Below, in pieces: positions 14,512 through 23,080 of a stretch of DNA of 35,567 nt. A model generated the notes under the pieces. The model had not been told where the DNA came from. It made no database searches and saw nothing but the letters and a program-made list of their open reading frames with translations. Location of the stretch: the NCBI GenBank assembly GCA_016235455.1, contig JACRKZ010000038.1, forward strand, positions 1-35,567. Direction: 5' to 3'. Both the position numbers and the translations under genes were made by a program. The DNA is from Armatimonadota bacterium. GTDB lineage: Bacteria > Armatimonadota > UBA10988. The stretch's first letter is position 1. Each line of letters begins with the position of its first letter.

Positions 14512-15498
14512 TCACGCGACGCACAGGTAGTCGCGCCACTCCCGCAGCCCGAGCCCGTCCAGATACTCTCGCGCCGCCTGCCGCGCGCCGTTGACACCCA
14601 CTGTCACGAGGATTGGACCGTCGCCGATCCCCGCGACCGCCTCGCGTGAGACGATCTCCCGCCCGCGGCACAGGCCGCCCACCTCGCGCCCCTCGGGGTC
14701 GATGTGCCGCGCCACGCGGATGCCCACGCCGGTCAGCGCGCGCGACCACACGCGGCCCGCCTTGCCCACGCCCCACAGGCTGACCACGCAGTCGCCCGAG
14801 CAGAACGTCTCGCGCAGGAACGACGCCTTGCACCAGCGGAACGAGCGCGTGCCGTAAACGCCCCCGCCGCGGCTCAGCCGGCCGGGATGGTCGCGCCAGT
14901 AGTGCAGCACCTGCGGTAGCTTGGCGAAACGTGCCCCCGCCCGCCACAGCCGCAGCCACAGGTCGTAGTCCTCGGCCCAGCCCACATCGCGCCAGCCGCC
15001 GACCTTGTCCAGCAGCCGCCGTGGCATGAACACCGTGGGATGGGCCAACGGCGACTCGACGAACAGGTCGCGCACGATCTCCTCATGGCTCTGCAGGCTG
15101 TTGAGCCAGTCCTCATAGCCGAGCAGCCCCTCGCTCAGCCCGGCCCGGGGGAAGGTCCGCACACCGCAGCCGAGCACGCCGTCGAACCCCGCGGCCAGCT
15201 GCCGCGCCAGGCGCTCGCGGTGCATGATGTCGTCGGCGTCGAACCGCGCCAGCCACGGCTGCCGGCAGTGCCGCAGCCCCTCGTTGAGGCTGGCCACCAG
15301 CCCTTGGTGCGGGCGGCGCAGGTAGGTGATGCGCGGGTCCCAGTCGGCGGCTTCGGTCAGGATGCGCGGCGTGTCGTCGGTGGAGCCGTCGTCGACCGCG
15401 ACCAGCTCCCAGGCGGGGAAGGTCTGGCGACGCAGGCTGGCCAGCGCTTGCGGCAGCGTCGCGGCGGCGTTGTAGGCGGGCATGAGGATGGTGATCAC
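14512..15498 (-). CDS. GT2 glycosyltransferase with C-terminal Rossmann-like module
   Basis: This 328-residue protein starts at once with the GT-A fold (VITILMPAYNAAATLPQAL). VDDGSTDDT (about 35-43) and RFDADD (about 85-90) provide nucleotide-sugar and metal binding, and AEDYDLWLRLW (about 175-185) is the acceptor-side ED motif. It transfers a sugar from an NDP-sugar to a surface polysaccharide or protein at the cytoplasmic face. After a linker, residues ~236-328 form a second module with WGVGKAGR (GxGxxG) and alternating strands and helices, like a small nucleotide-binding Rossmann domain. GTG at 15498 is preferred; a frame to 15591 overlaps the kinase gene and adds an Arg/Trp-rich tail. It lies downstream of the hybrid kinase on the same strand. 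Confidence 0.82.
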   Translation of the reverse strand: MITILMPAYNAAATLPQALASLRRQTFPAWELVAVDDGSTDDTPRILTEAADWDPRITYLRRPHQGLVASLNEGLRHCRQPWLARFDADDIMHRERLARQLAAGFDGVLGCGVRTFPRAGLSEGLLGYEDWLNSLQSHEEIVRDLFVESPLAHPTVFMPRRLLDKVGGWRDVGWAEDYDLWLRLWRAGARFAKLPQVLHYWRDHPGRLSRGGGVYGTRSFRWCKASFLRETFCSGDCVVSLWGVGKAGRVWSRALTGVGIRVARHIDPEGREVGGLCRGREIVSREAVAGIGDGPILVTVGVNGARQAAREYLDGLGLREWRDYLCVA

Positions 15499-15541
15499 GG
15501 TGGGGGTGGGTTCGGCGCGGTGACGGCTGATCCTGCCGCCT

Positions 15542-16767
15542 CTATCCCCCCACCGCCCGCGCCAGCGCCAGGCCCAGTTCGCTGTGCCCATACGGCTTGG
15601 CCAGCACGGTCACCACGCCCGCCTCGGCGGCTTCGTCGGGGCTGATGCGCGCGGAGAAGCCCGAGGCGATGATGATCGGCAGGTCGGGCCGCAGGCCATG
15701 GGCCGCGCGCGCCAGGTCCATGCCCAGCATGTTGGGCATGGTCTGGTCGGTGATCAGCACGTCGAAGGCGTCGGGCGTCTCACGCAGCCAGGCCAGCGCC
15801 TCGGCCGGGTCGCGCGTGAGCCGGGCGTCGTAGCCCATGACTCGCAGAAGCGAGGTGGCCACGCTGACCAGAGCCGGCTCGTCGTCGACGAACAGCACCC
15901 GCCCGCCACAGGCCAGGCTGCGCGCGGGCGGCGCGGGCGCGGCGTGGGTCGTGGTCTCGGGCGCCTCGTCGGTGGCAGGCAACCAGACGCGGAAGGTGCT
16001 GCCGTGGCCAGGTTCGCTGTAGACGGTGATGGCGCCGCCATGGCTGGTGACGATGCCGTGCGAGGTGGACAGGCCCAGGCCGGTGCCCTCGCCGGGCGCC
16101 TTGGTGGTGAAGAACGGGTCGAAGATGCGGTCGCGCGTCGCGGCATCCATGCCGCAGCCGGTGTCGGCCACGGCGAGCACGACGTAGCGGCCGGGCGCCA
16201 GTCCCGCCATGGCCTGCGCCGACGCCTCACCCACCTCCTCCGCGGACAGACCGACGGTCAGCAGGCCGCCGGACGGCATGGCCTGGGCGGCGTTGGTGCA
16301 GAGATTGAGCAACACCTGATGGATCTGAGCGGGATCGGCCAGCGCCGGCGGCGTCTCCGGGTCGAGTTCGATGCGCAGCTCGATGTTGGCGCCGAGTGCG
16401 GCGCGCAACATGCGCAAGGCCTCGTGGATGAGCGGCTCAAGGTGCGTTGGCGCGGGCGATAGCGTTGCCTGGCGGCTGAAGGCGAGGATCTGCCGCACCA
16501 GTTCTCGGGCGCGCTGGACCCCGACGAGCACGTTGGCCAGGTTCTCCTGAGCCTCCGGGTGGGCGGCGACCAGGGGCTGAGTCAGCTCGGTGTAGCCGAG
16601 GATCGCCGCGAGGATGTTGTTGAAGTCGTGGGCGATGCCGCCGGCCAGCACACCCAGGCTCTCCAGGCGCTGCGCGCGGCGCAGTTGCTCCTCGAGCCGG
16701 GCCTGGGCCTGCTCAGCGGACTTGGCCTCGCTGACGTCGCGCACGGTGCCGCGCAGGCGCACCGCAT
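15542..16767 (-). CDS. C-terminal half of a hybrid histidine kinase-receiver (frameshifted from the upstream half)
   Basis: From about 16764 the reading frame gives the end of a PAS domain ([14 protein letters not shown]), a dimerisation/phosphoacceptor segment with the His in [20 protein letters not shown], and a HATPase domain. The HATPase shows [32 protein letters not shown] and [21 protein letters not shown] receiver ends the protein, with FVDDEPALV, Asp in [14 protein letters not shown] and Lys in LAKPYGHSE. The frame is open upstream to 17059 but there encodes only an Arg-rich antiphase of the PAS region. This half continues the gene at 16582-18420 in another frame. As read, it would need its own start or a sequence correction. 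The receiver resembles the stand-alone one at 3805. Confidence 0.82.
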
Positions 16768-18420
16768 GCGGTCGAAGCGTTGCCCGCTGGCCGTAACCTC
16801 GGCCAGGTAGGCCAAGACCTCGGCGCTGTCTTCGGGATGCAGCAGGTCGCGCCAACGGCCGCCACCGCGCGCGTACCCGGTTGGCAGGCCGAAGATGGTC
16901 TCCAACATCGGCGAGACGGTCCACGTCTGGGCCTGCCAATCGACCAGGTAGCTGCCGACGCGTGCCGCCTCCTGCGCCTCGCGGACCAGGCCTTCGCTGT
17001 CGCGCAGCGCCTGGTTGGCCGCGCGCAGGTCGGTGACGTCGGTGAAGGTGGCGAAGCACTGGTACGGCCGCTCTTCACCGGCATGGAACTGGGGCACGGC
17101 GCTGACCATCAGCCAGCGATGGGCGTCGTCGACCGGGTTGTAGACCCCGAACATCACGTCACGCACTTCCCGGCCGGTACGTAGCGCAATCATGGCGGGG
17201 TGCTCTGTGCCGGGCAGGTCGGTGCCGTCCTCACGCACCGTGCGCCAGTGAGGATCGAGCGAGGAGCGGCCGAGCATCTGGTCCATGGTCAGGCCCAGGA
17301 TGCGGCAGGCCGACGCATTGGCCTGCTCCACCCGGCCGTCGGCGTCCTGGTAGACCGCGCCTTGCGCCATCTCGTCGAACAGGAAGCGGAAGCGTGCCTC
17401 GCTCTCGGCCAGCGCGGCAGCTTGGAGGTGACGACTGGTCACATCGAGGAACATGGCGGCCATGAACCCAGGCTGGGTCTGGAAGGCATGGACCTCGTAG
17501 GCGCCGTGGACTCGCTGGTCGTCGTACACAACCTGCTCGGTCCGCCACGGCACGCCGTCGCGCGCGACGGCGCGATAGCGCGCGGGCACCTCGGTGGCGA
17601 CCAGCGGCGGGAAGGCCTCTTCGATCGTCAGCCCCTCGAAGGGCGCGTGATCAATGCCCAGTATGGCGCAGGCCGCCGGGTTGGCGGCCCGGAAGACCAG
17701 GCGGTCATCGGGCATCAACTCATATAGGTGCACCCCCATGGGCGACGCCTCGAGGATGCGCGTGAAGCGCGTGTCGGCCTCGGCCAGGGCCAACTCGGCG
17801 CGGCGCTGCTCGGTCACGTCGTGGGTGATGCCCTGCACGGCCACGAGTCTGCCGTCGGCATCGTAGATGGGCGTGCAGCGGACTTGGGCCAGGTACTCGC
17901 TGCCATCCTTGCGGCGGTGCACCAGATCGTAGCGCGTGGGCGCCGGAAGCAGCTTCCCCGTCACGCGGTCGCCAAACGCGCTGAGCGCCAAGGCGGCGCT
18001 CTCGCCGCTCAGGAAGTCGCTGAGCGGCCGGCCCACCACCTCGTCTGGCTGGTAACCGCTCATCCCGATGACCGCCGGGCTGACATAGGTGATACGGCCA
18101 GCCAGGTCGACACGCCAGACACAGCCGTCCACATTGTGGACCAGCGAACGCCAGGCCTCATCGGCGGCGCTCAACACGCGCTGCCGGGCGCCAGCGGCAG
18201 CCTGGCTCAGGCGCACCGTCACGGCTACGCACAGCGCCACGCATACGGCCGTCACGGCGCTGTGCAACCAGCCCGACATCGGGCCCACCCGGTGTACCGC
18301 CGTCACGACCAGCGCGGTCAGCAGCGACGCAGTGACGGCGACCTGCAGTGGCGCCAGAACCGCCGTGCCTGGCGCCCCCTGTGTCGCCTCGCCCAAGCGG
18401 CTTGCGTCGTCGCCGGCCAT
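16582..18420 (-). CDS. N-terminal half of a multi-PAS membrane histidine kinase (frameshifted)
   Basis: The start is ATG at 18420, with GGGAGGT five bases upstream. Two hydrophobic helices (about residues 27-44 and 51-71) anchor the protein. At least three PAS domains follow, at about 88-210, 220-340 and 345-470, each ending in typical linkers such as GITHDVTEQRRAELALAEAD and FTDVTDLRAANQALRDSEG. A fourth PAS starts (PMLETIFGLPTGY) but is cut at FDRM (ATG at 16765-16767). After this the frame yields only Arg/Ser/Pro-rich nonsense to 16582, while the correct sequence continues in another frame. A normal PAS would have about 20-25 more residues here. Together with the downstream half this was a hybrid sensor kinase of about 940 residues; ligands are unknown. 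Confidence 0.82.
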   Translation of the reverse strand: MAGDDASRLGEATQGAPGTAVLAPLQVAVTASLLTALVVTAVHRVGPMSGWLHSAVTAVCVALCVAVTVRLSQAAAGARQRVLSAADEAWRSLVHNVDGCVWRVDLAGRITYVSPAVIGMSGYQPDEVVGRPLSDFLSGESAALALSAFGDRVTGKLLPAPTRYDLVHRRKDGSEYLAQVRCTPIYDADGRLVAVQGITHDVTEQRRAELALAEADTRFTRILEASPMGVHLYELMPDDRLVFRAANPAACAILGIDHAPFEGLTIEEAFPPLVATEVPARYRAVARDGVPWRTEQVVYDDQRVHGAYEVHAFQTQPGFMAAMFLDVTSRHLQAAALAESEARFRFLFDEMAQGAVYQDADGRVEQANASACRILGLTMDQMLGRSSLDPHWRTVREDGTDLPGTEHPAMIALRTGREVRDVMFGVYNPVDDAHRWLMVSAVPQFHAGEERPYQCFATFTDVTDLRAANQALRDSEGLVREAQEAARVGSYLVDWQAQTWTVSPMLETIFGLPTGYARGGGRWRDLLHPEDSAEVLAYLAEVTASGQRFDRMRCACAAPCATSARPSPLSRPRPGSRSNCAARSAWRAWVCWPAASPTTSTTSSRRSSATPS

Positions 18421-18465
18421 GCACGACCTCCCACGGGAATGCACGGGTTCTCGACCCGTTGCCCT

Positions 18466-18494
18466 AATATGGACTGTCGGCGGTGAAATCGCAA
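18466..18494 (-). promoter_or_regulatory. Candidate promoter of the hybrid kinase gene
   Basis: On the minus strand TTGCGA (18489-18494), 17 bases and CATATT (18466-18471) form a plausible sigma-70 promoter. The start near 18459 would give a leader of about 40 bases with a small ACGGGT/ACCCGT hairpin (18443-18459) before the ribosome site. Confidence 0.4.
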
Positions 18495-18615
18495 GTCGGC
18501 GAGAAGCGGGCCAGGTCTAGCGCCACGCCCCGCGGTGAGTCAGACTGAAGGCTCAGGTTGACACCGCGGAGCCGCGCGGCGTCTGTCGTCGGGGCGTTGG
18601 CCGAGGAGAACGGAC

Positions 18616-21600
18616 ATGGGTCGTCGAGTTGTGCTGGTGGTGATGGCGCTGTGGTGTTGCAGCCAGATGGCGTTGGCCGCGGTGGTCCAGGGCGTGGTGA
18701 ACGGCCCGGACGGCAAGCCGGTGGCGGGCGCCCTCGTGGCGCTGAGTGACCCTGATAGCAACAGCCCGTGGCGCCTGGCGACCACACGCTCGGCCGCCGA
18801 CGGTCGCTTCACCTTCGATCTGCCTGGTCGCGAACAACTCGCCGAATGCACGCTGGTGGCCACGAGCGACGCGGGCTGCGGCGCCGCGCTGCGCGGTGAG
18901 GCGGCCCAGGTGACCGTCGAGATCAAGGCCTGGAGCACGGCCGCTGGCCGCGTCGTGGCCACGGGCGGCAAGCCCGTGGCCGGGGCTGAGGTGGCACTGC
19001 GGCTGATCGGGACGGGTGACGACGGCAATGTCGCCAGTTGGCCCGAAGAGGCGCCGTGGCCGCAGTTGCAGACCACCACCGACGCTGACGGCCGCTGGAC
19101 GCTGGCCAGATTCCCGGGCAGCGGCGGCAACGTGCGCGTGCGGCACCCCGACTACGCCGAGGCCTGGTCGCCGGTGACCGCGGGTGACGATGGCCAGGGC
19201 GACCCGACCGAACTCGAGCTGGCCGCGAGCCTCGCCGGCCGCGTCACCGGTCCCGACGGCAAGCCAGTGGCCGGCATCGCCGTGATGGCCTTTGAACGTG
19301 GTCACGTGGGCATCGTGGACACGGCGCGCACTGGGGCCGACGGTCGCTACAGGATCACCGGGCTGCCCGAGGGCGCCCTCTCGGTCGGCTTACTCGACGG
19401 CAGCGGCGCCGTGGTGGCCATGCCGCGGCCCAAGGTCAGGCTCAAGGCCGGCACGACCACCGAGGGGGTCGACTTCGCCGGCGTGCCCGGCCAGTTGCTG
19501 ACAGTCACTGTGGTCGACAGCGCCAGCGGCCGGCCGGTACCCAACGTGGCCGTGACGGGCGGGCTGGAGCAGGGACCGTTGCCCGAAGACCCGCCGCTCT
19601 TCACCGACGCGCAGGGACGCCTGGTGCTTCATGCGTTGCCGGGCACTGCCTACCTCAACGCGCGGCCGGTCAGCCCCTGGCTGGACCTCAGCGAGCAAGT
19701 GGCCGAGATCCAGGTCGAGGCAGGCAAGGCGCCTGCGCCCGTGACGCTGAAGATCGAGCGCGGCCAGATCGCCTCGGGGAAGCTGGTCGACGAGGCCGGT
19801 GCGGCGGTTGGCCGCGCGGCGATCAGCGTGACCGTGGGTGAGGCCGCCGCCTTCTGCCACGCCGAGACCAACGAGGCCGGCGTGTTCAGCATCGGGCCGC
19901 TGCCCAAGAGCGGCGCGCTGCAGATCACCGTCACCGAAGACAACGGCTTCGAGCGCTGGGACGGTCGGGCCAACGCCGCCGAACTGAACCCCGCCGACTG
20001 GAAGCTGACGGTGCCCGTGGTGGCGCGGACCACGGTGGCCGGGCGTGTCGTCGACGCCGCCGGCCGGCCGCTGGCCGAGGCCACGGTCACGCTCAGCAGC
20101 CTGGCCAACGCCAACCCGAACCATCCAAGCATCACCGACCAGACGGCCACCTCCGATGCTGAAGGCAAGTTCAGCTTCGAACGGCTGCCGGCCGCGCTCG
20201 ACTACCGGGCGCTGGCCGCCAAGGAAGGCTACCGCTACCAGCGCGGCGGCGGACAGACCACCGCGCGCGTGCCAACGCATCTCGACGACATCGTCATGCA
20301 GGGCCTGACCGGCAAGGTGTCCGGTACGGTCACCGATGCCGCGGGCAAGCCGGTGGCCGAGGCCACGGTGCTGGCCGTGGGCTACACGGACCGCTCGGCG
20401 ACCACCGACGAGGCCGGGCGGTTCACGCTGAGCAAGCTGCCGCCGGGCCCCGTGCGCCTGGTGGCACTCAGCGGCCGGCGGGCGGCCGACCTGACCAGCC
20501 GCACGGGCGAGGGCAACGCCGCGCTGAAGCTGCGCGCGGTGCGTGCGCCGAGCGAGGACGAGGAGCGCGACCTGGCCGAAGACCTGCTGCACGCCGCCTG
20601 GAAGGACTCCGCCAAGATCGAGTGGTACGATCGCACGCTGGTGCCGGGCGCTATGGCCCGGTTCGATCCCGCCGCGGCCACGGCCATGCTGGCTGAGCTC
20701 AACGCCAAGGACCAGACTGTCGCCGATCTGCTCACGGCCGGGCTCATCGACGGCCTGCGCGTGGCGCCCAGCGCCATGCTGCCGGCGCTGAAGCTGGCCG
20801 ATGGCCTGCCGCTCGCGCGGCGCGCCCATCTGCGCCTGGTGGCCGCGCTTATGCTGTTGGACGGCCCCGAGTCGGCCCAGGCGGCCAAGCTCTTCGAGAC
20901 CACGCCTCTGCCGCCCGGCGCGGGCCAACTGACGCAGGCGGCCCGCGCCGTGCTGGCCGCGCGCCTGGGCCAGGGCGACGGCATCGGCCAGCTCAAGCAG
21001 GCGCTGGCCGGCGATGTCGACGAAGAAGCCCTGAGCATGTGGGCCATCAGCCTGGCCTGGGTGGCTGGCGGCCGCGCCGATATCCTCGCCGGGCTGACCG
21101 CCAAGCTGCAGCCCGAGCAGGCGGTGCTGGTGCGGCTGGCGGGCGCGCTGGGCGTGAGCCACAGCCAGCCGGCGCTGGCGGCCACCTTGCTCCGCGAGGC
21201 GCTCGCCGCCGAGGTGCTGCAGACCGACGACGCGCCCGACCTGGCCCTGGGCATCGTCCGCACGGCGCTGGCGCGCACGCTGGCCGCCCTGCCTGCCGCC
21301 GAGGCGTCGGCGCTGGCCGCCGCGCTGCCGGAGCGCTTCCGGGCGGCCGCGCAACTGCTCAACGCCGCCCGCGCCGAGGCCGGCGAGGTGGAGCAGCGCG
21401 TGGGCGCGGCCATCAAGGCCGGGCCGCCGTGGGCGCTGCTGCCGCTAGCCTCGTCCGCCGCGCCGCGCGCCGCGCGCGCCTGGCTGGACAAACGCGCGGC
21501 CGACGAGGAGGGCGACTACGGCGACGAGCAGGCAGTGCTCGCGGCGCGTGGGCTGCTCGACCCCATGGCCGCCCGCCTGGAGATCGAGCAGGCGGTGAGC

Positions 21601-21846
21601 AGCGAGCCCGAGTCGGCGGTGGCCGCCGTGCCGGCGCCGGATCACCTCGTGGCCATGGCGCAGGTTGACCTGGTCCGCGCCCGGGAGCTGGCCGGCGCCA
21701 TCGCGGACGCCGCCGACCGCTGCTCCGCCCAGTTGGCGCTGGCCCGCCATCTGGCGCGCGCCGGGCGCGAGCGCTGGGTCGCGTCATATGCCATGACAGA
21801 TAGCGCCGAAGACTTCCTAAGGACTGTGCTCCTCTCGACCGACTAG
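18616..21846 (+). CDS. Large secreted protein with seven carboxypeptidase-regulatory-like modules and an Ala-rich helical C-terminus
   Basis: This 1076-residue protein has a Sec signal peptide (MGRRVVLVVMALWCCSQMALA). About seven beta-sandwich modules follow to about residue 640, each with G-x-V-x(3)-G-x-P-(V/L)-A-x-A-x-V and a later T-D-x-x-G-R-F/Y. Examples are VNGPDGKPVAGALVAL, VTGPDGKPVAGIAVMA, VVDAAGRPLAEATVTL and VTDAAGKPVAEATVLA. These are CarboxypepD_reg/Ig-like folds used for binding or spacing in exported proteins. The last ~430 residues are Ala/Leu-rich and look like helical solenoid repeats (MLAELNAKDQTVADLLTAGL, LAAALPERFRAAAQLL). No enzyme motif is seen. GAGGAG seven bases before the ATG supports the start. 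It probably acts in the periplasm or at the surface, perhaps with the beta-barrel pair downstream. Confidence 0.85.
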   Translation: MGRRVVLVVMALWCCSQMALAAVVQGVVNGPDGKPVAGALVALSDPDSNSPWRLATTRSAADGRFTFDLPGREQLAECTLVATSDAGCGAALRGEAAQVTVEIKAWSTAAGRVVATGGKPVAGAEVALRLIGTGDDGNVASWPEEAPWPQLQTTTDADGRWTLARFPGSGGNVRVRHPDYAEAWSPVTAGDDGQGDPTELELAASLAGRVTGPDGKPVAGIAVMAFERGHVGIVDTARTGADGRYRITGLPEGALSVGLLDGSGAVVAMPRPKVRLKAGTTTEGVDFAGVPGQLLTVTVVDSASGRPVPNVAVTGGLEQGPLPEDPPLFTDAQGRLVLHALPGTAYLNARPVSPWLDLSEQVAEIQVEAGKAPAPVTLKIERGQIASGKLVDEAGAAVGRAAISVTVGEAAAFCHAETNEAGVFSIGPLPKSGALQITVTEDNGFERWDGRANAAELNPADWKLTVPVVARTTVAGRVVDAAGRPLAEATVTLSSLANANPNHPSITDQTATSDAEGKFSFERLPAALDYRALAAKEGYRYQRGGGQTTARVPTHLDDIVMQGLTGKVSGTVTDAAGKPVAEATVLAVGYTDRSATTDEAGRFTLSKLPPGPVRLVALSGRRAADLTSRTGEGNAALKLRAVRAPSEDEERDLAEDLLHAAWKDSAKIEWYDRTLVPGAMARFDPAAATAMLAELNAKDQTVADLLTAGLIDGLRVAPSAMLPALKLADGLPLARRAHLRLVAALMLLDGPESAQAAKLFETTPLPPGAGQLTQAARAVLAARLGQGDGIGQLKQALAGDVDEEALSMWAISLAWVAGGRADILAGLTAKLQPEQAVLVRLAGALGVSHSQPALAATLLREALAAEVLQTDDAPDLALGIVRTALARTLAALPAAEASALAAALPERFRAAAQLLNAARAEAGEVEQRVGAAIKAGPPWALLPLASSAAPRAARAWLDKRAADEEGDYGDEQAVLAARGLLDPMAARLEIEQAVSSEPESAVAAVPAPDHLVAMAQVDLVRARELAGAIADAADRCSAQLALARHLARAGRERWVASYAMTDSAEDFLRTVLLSTD

Positions 21847-21887
21847 ATCCTCTAGGAGCCATGACTAGCTACTTGACGAGCGGAGCG

Positions 21888-21917
21888 ACCGGTCTGTCGG
21901 CTTTTCCGACGACCGGT
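21888..21917 (+). promoter_or_regulatory. Leader hairpin of beta-barrel gene 1, with the shared 18-nt core
   Basis: ACCGGTC (21888-21894) pairs with GACCGGT (21911-21917), and inside it GTCGG pairs with CCGAC around loop CTTTT, with a single bulged T. The core TGTCGGCTTTTCCGACGA (21895-21912) recurs exactly at 22970-22987 before the paralogous gene. It lies 80 bases upstream of the start codon. The T-run is in the loop, so it is not an ordinary terminator. Confidence 0.5.
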
Positions 21918-21996
21918 GGCCCGCCCGTGCCGCGGCGTTGTTGTTGGGGCGCCATAGGGCCAGCTAGCCGGGCTCTATCTTGAGAGGAGAGCACCT

Positions 21997-22917
21997 TTGA
22001 CTCGTGCCATCGTTGCCGTCTTGGCAATGTGCCTGCTGACCCTGGGTCGATCCGAAGCCAAGGACCCGAGCGCTGACTGGAAGTTCAAGGCGATCATCCA
22101 GACCGACTTCCGGTTCGATCCCCGCGCCGAACCCGTCTTCAAGTGGCGCCGCGTACGCGGCATCGCCACCGGCCCCCTGAGCAGCCGCTCGTATGCCAAG
22201 GTCCAGGTGGACCGCTCCATCGGCAAGCTGCGCTTCTTTGACCTGTTCACCAACTGGACAGCCGTCAAGGGCCCGGCCAATGTCGACTTGACGCTCGGCC
22301 TGTTCTTCCCCGCGTTCGCCAGGGACGGCTGGGAGCTGCCTAAGGGCATCGACTATGCGTATGTCACCGAGGCGCTCGGACTGCAGTTCCGCCAAGGCGG
22401 CTTCCAGGCCGCGGCCACGTTCGGTAAGCGCTACCAGCTGGCAACCGGTGTCTTCAACGGCGCGCAGACGCTGCTCAACGACCCCAACGATCGTCCGCTC
22501 TATCTGCTCTCGGCGAGCATGATGCGGCCGACCTACAAGGCCCGCGTGTGGGGCATGGCTGGCTATGACGGCACCACCGCCTTGCAGCAGAAGACTTGGA
22601 TGTACGGCGTCGAGTTGACCGAGGTGCAGTGTGGACGGCTGTTCGCCGAAGGCTCGTGGATGGCCGGCGAGCGGTTCGGCCGCAAGGTCAGCGGAGCTTA
22701 CGGCGACCTGGGCTGGCGCTTTGGCCCGGACACCTCCGTCTTCGCACGCGCCGAGTGGTGCGACCGCAACATCGCTACCCCGGGCGCCGACCGCACGCGC
22801 TTCACGCTGAGCGCGCAGCAGCGGCTGTGCAAGTACGTGGTCGGCAAGTGGGACACGCAGTACCAGGCTGACAACGGTGACGTGCGCGGCGTGGGCCAGT
22901 TGGACATGCGCTTCTAG
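21997..22917 (+). CDS. Outer-membrane beta-barrel-like protein 1
   Basis: This 306-residue protein has a Sec signal peptide (MTRAIVAVLAMCLLTLGRSEA, cleavage likely before KDP). The mature part alternates polar and apolar residues with many aromatics and ends in QLDMRF. A C-terminal Phe is the usual BAM recognition signal of outer-membrane barrels. It is clearly homologous along its length to the next gene: shared blocks include KRVRGIA/RRVRGIA, GPLSSR, NDRP, WMYG-ELT, GRLF-EG and AQQRL. It looks like a small porin or alginate/phosphoporin-type channel, but I cannot name the family. The start is TTG at 21997 with GAGGAG upstream, aligning with the GTG start of the paralog. Confidence 0.75.
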   Translation: MTRAIVAVLAMCLLTLGRSEAKDPSADWKFKAIIQTDFRFDPRAEPVFKWRRVRGIATGPLSSRSYAKVQVDRSIGKLRFFDLFTNWTAVKGPANVDLTLGLFFPAFARDGWELPKGIDYAYVTEALGLQFRQGGFQAAATFGKRYQLATGVFNGAQTLLNDPNDRPLYLLSASMMRPTYKARVWGMAGYDGTTALQQKTWMYGVELTEVQCGRLFAEGSWMAGERFGRKVSGAYGDLGWRFGPDTSVFARAEWCDRNIATPGADRTRFTLSAQQRLCKYVVGKWDTQYQADNGDVRGVGQLDMRF

Positions 22918-22960
22918 CGACCCATTCGCGGTCGCCATGACAGCCCGTTACGTCGGGCAC

Positions 22961-23005
22961 GGCCCGCCGTGTCGGCTTTTCCGACGAGAAGCCGCGCGGC
23001 GGGCC
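22961..23005 (+). promoter_or_regulatory. Leader hairpin of beta-barrel gene 2, with the shared 18-nt core
   Basis: The 18-base core at 22970-22987 is identical to that before beta-barrel gene 1 and forms the same GTCGG-CTTTT-CCGAC hairpin. Here it sits inside a different outer stem, GGCCCGCCG (22961-22969) with CGGCGGGCC (22997-23005). A further small CCCG/CGGG stem lies just upstream. The start codon follows 75 bases after the outer stem. Confidence 0.5.
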
Positions 23006-23080
23006 GGTCACATACTTGCCAGACAGTCTCCCCGGATCCCGCGGCACCAGCGCGCGGGGTCGCTCGGAAGGGAGACTTTT

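Noticed and set aside
18558..18563. Perfect TTGACA before the large secreted protein gene
   Set aside because: At 16-18 bases downstream there is only GTCTGT-like sequence with no TAnnnT, so a promoter cannot be supported.
19390..21354. 654-residue minus-strand frame opposite the Ig-like protein
   Set aside because: Composition is Gly/Arg/Gln-rich without folds, and the opposite strand has a signal peptide and repeated modules.
21873..21878. TTGACG before barrel gene 1 as a promoter
   Set aside because: No TAnnnT hexamer lies at the right distance; the expected position falls inside the hairpin.
21888..23005. Barrel-gene leaders as c-di-GMP or another known riboswitch
   Set aside because: The conserved cores of known classes are not visible; only the short 18-nt hairpin is shared.
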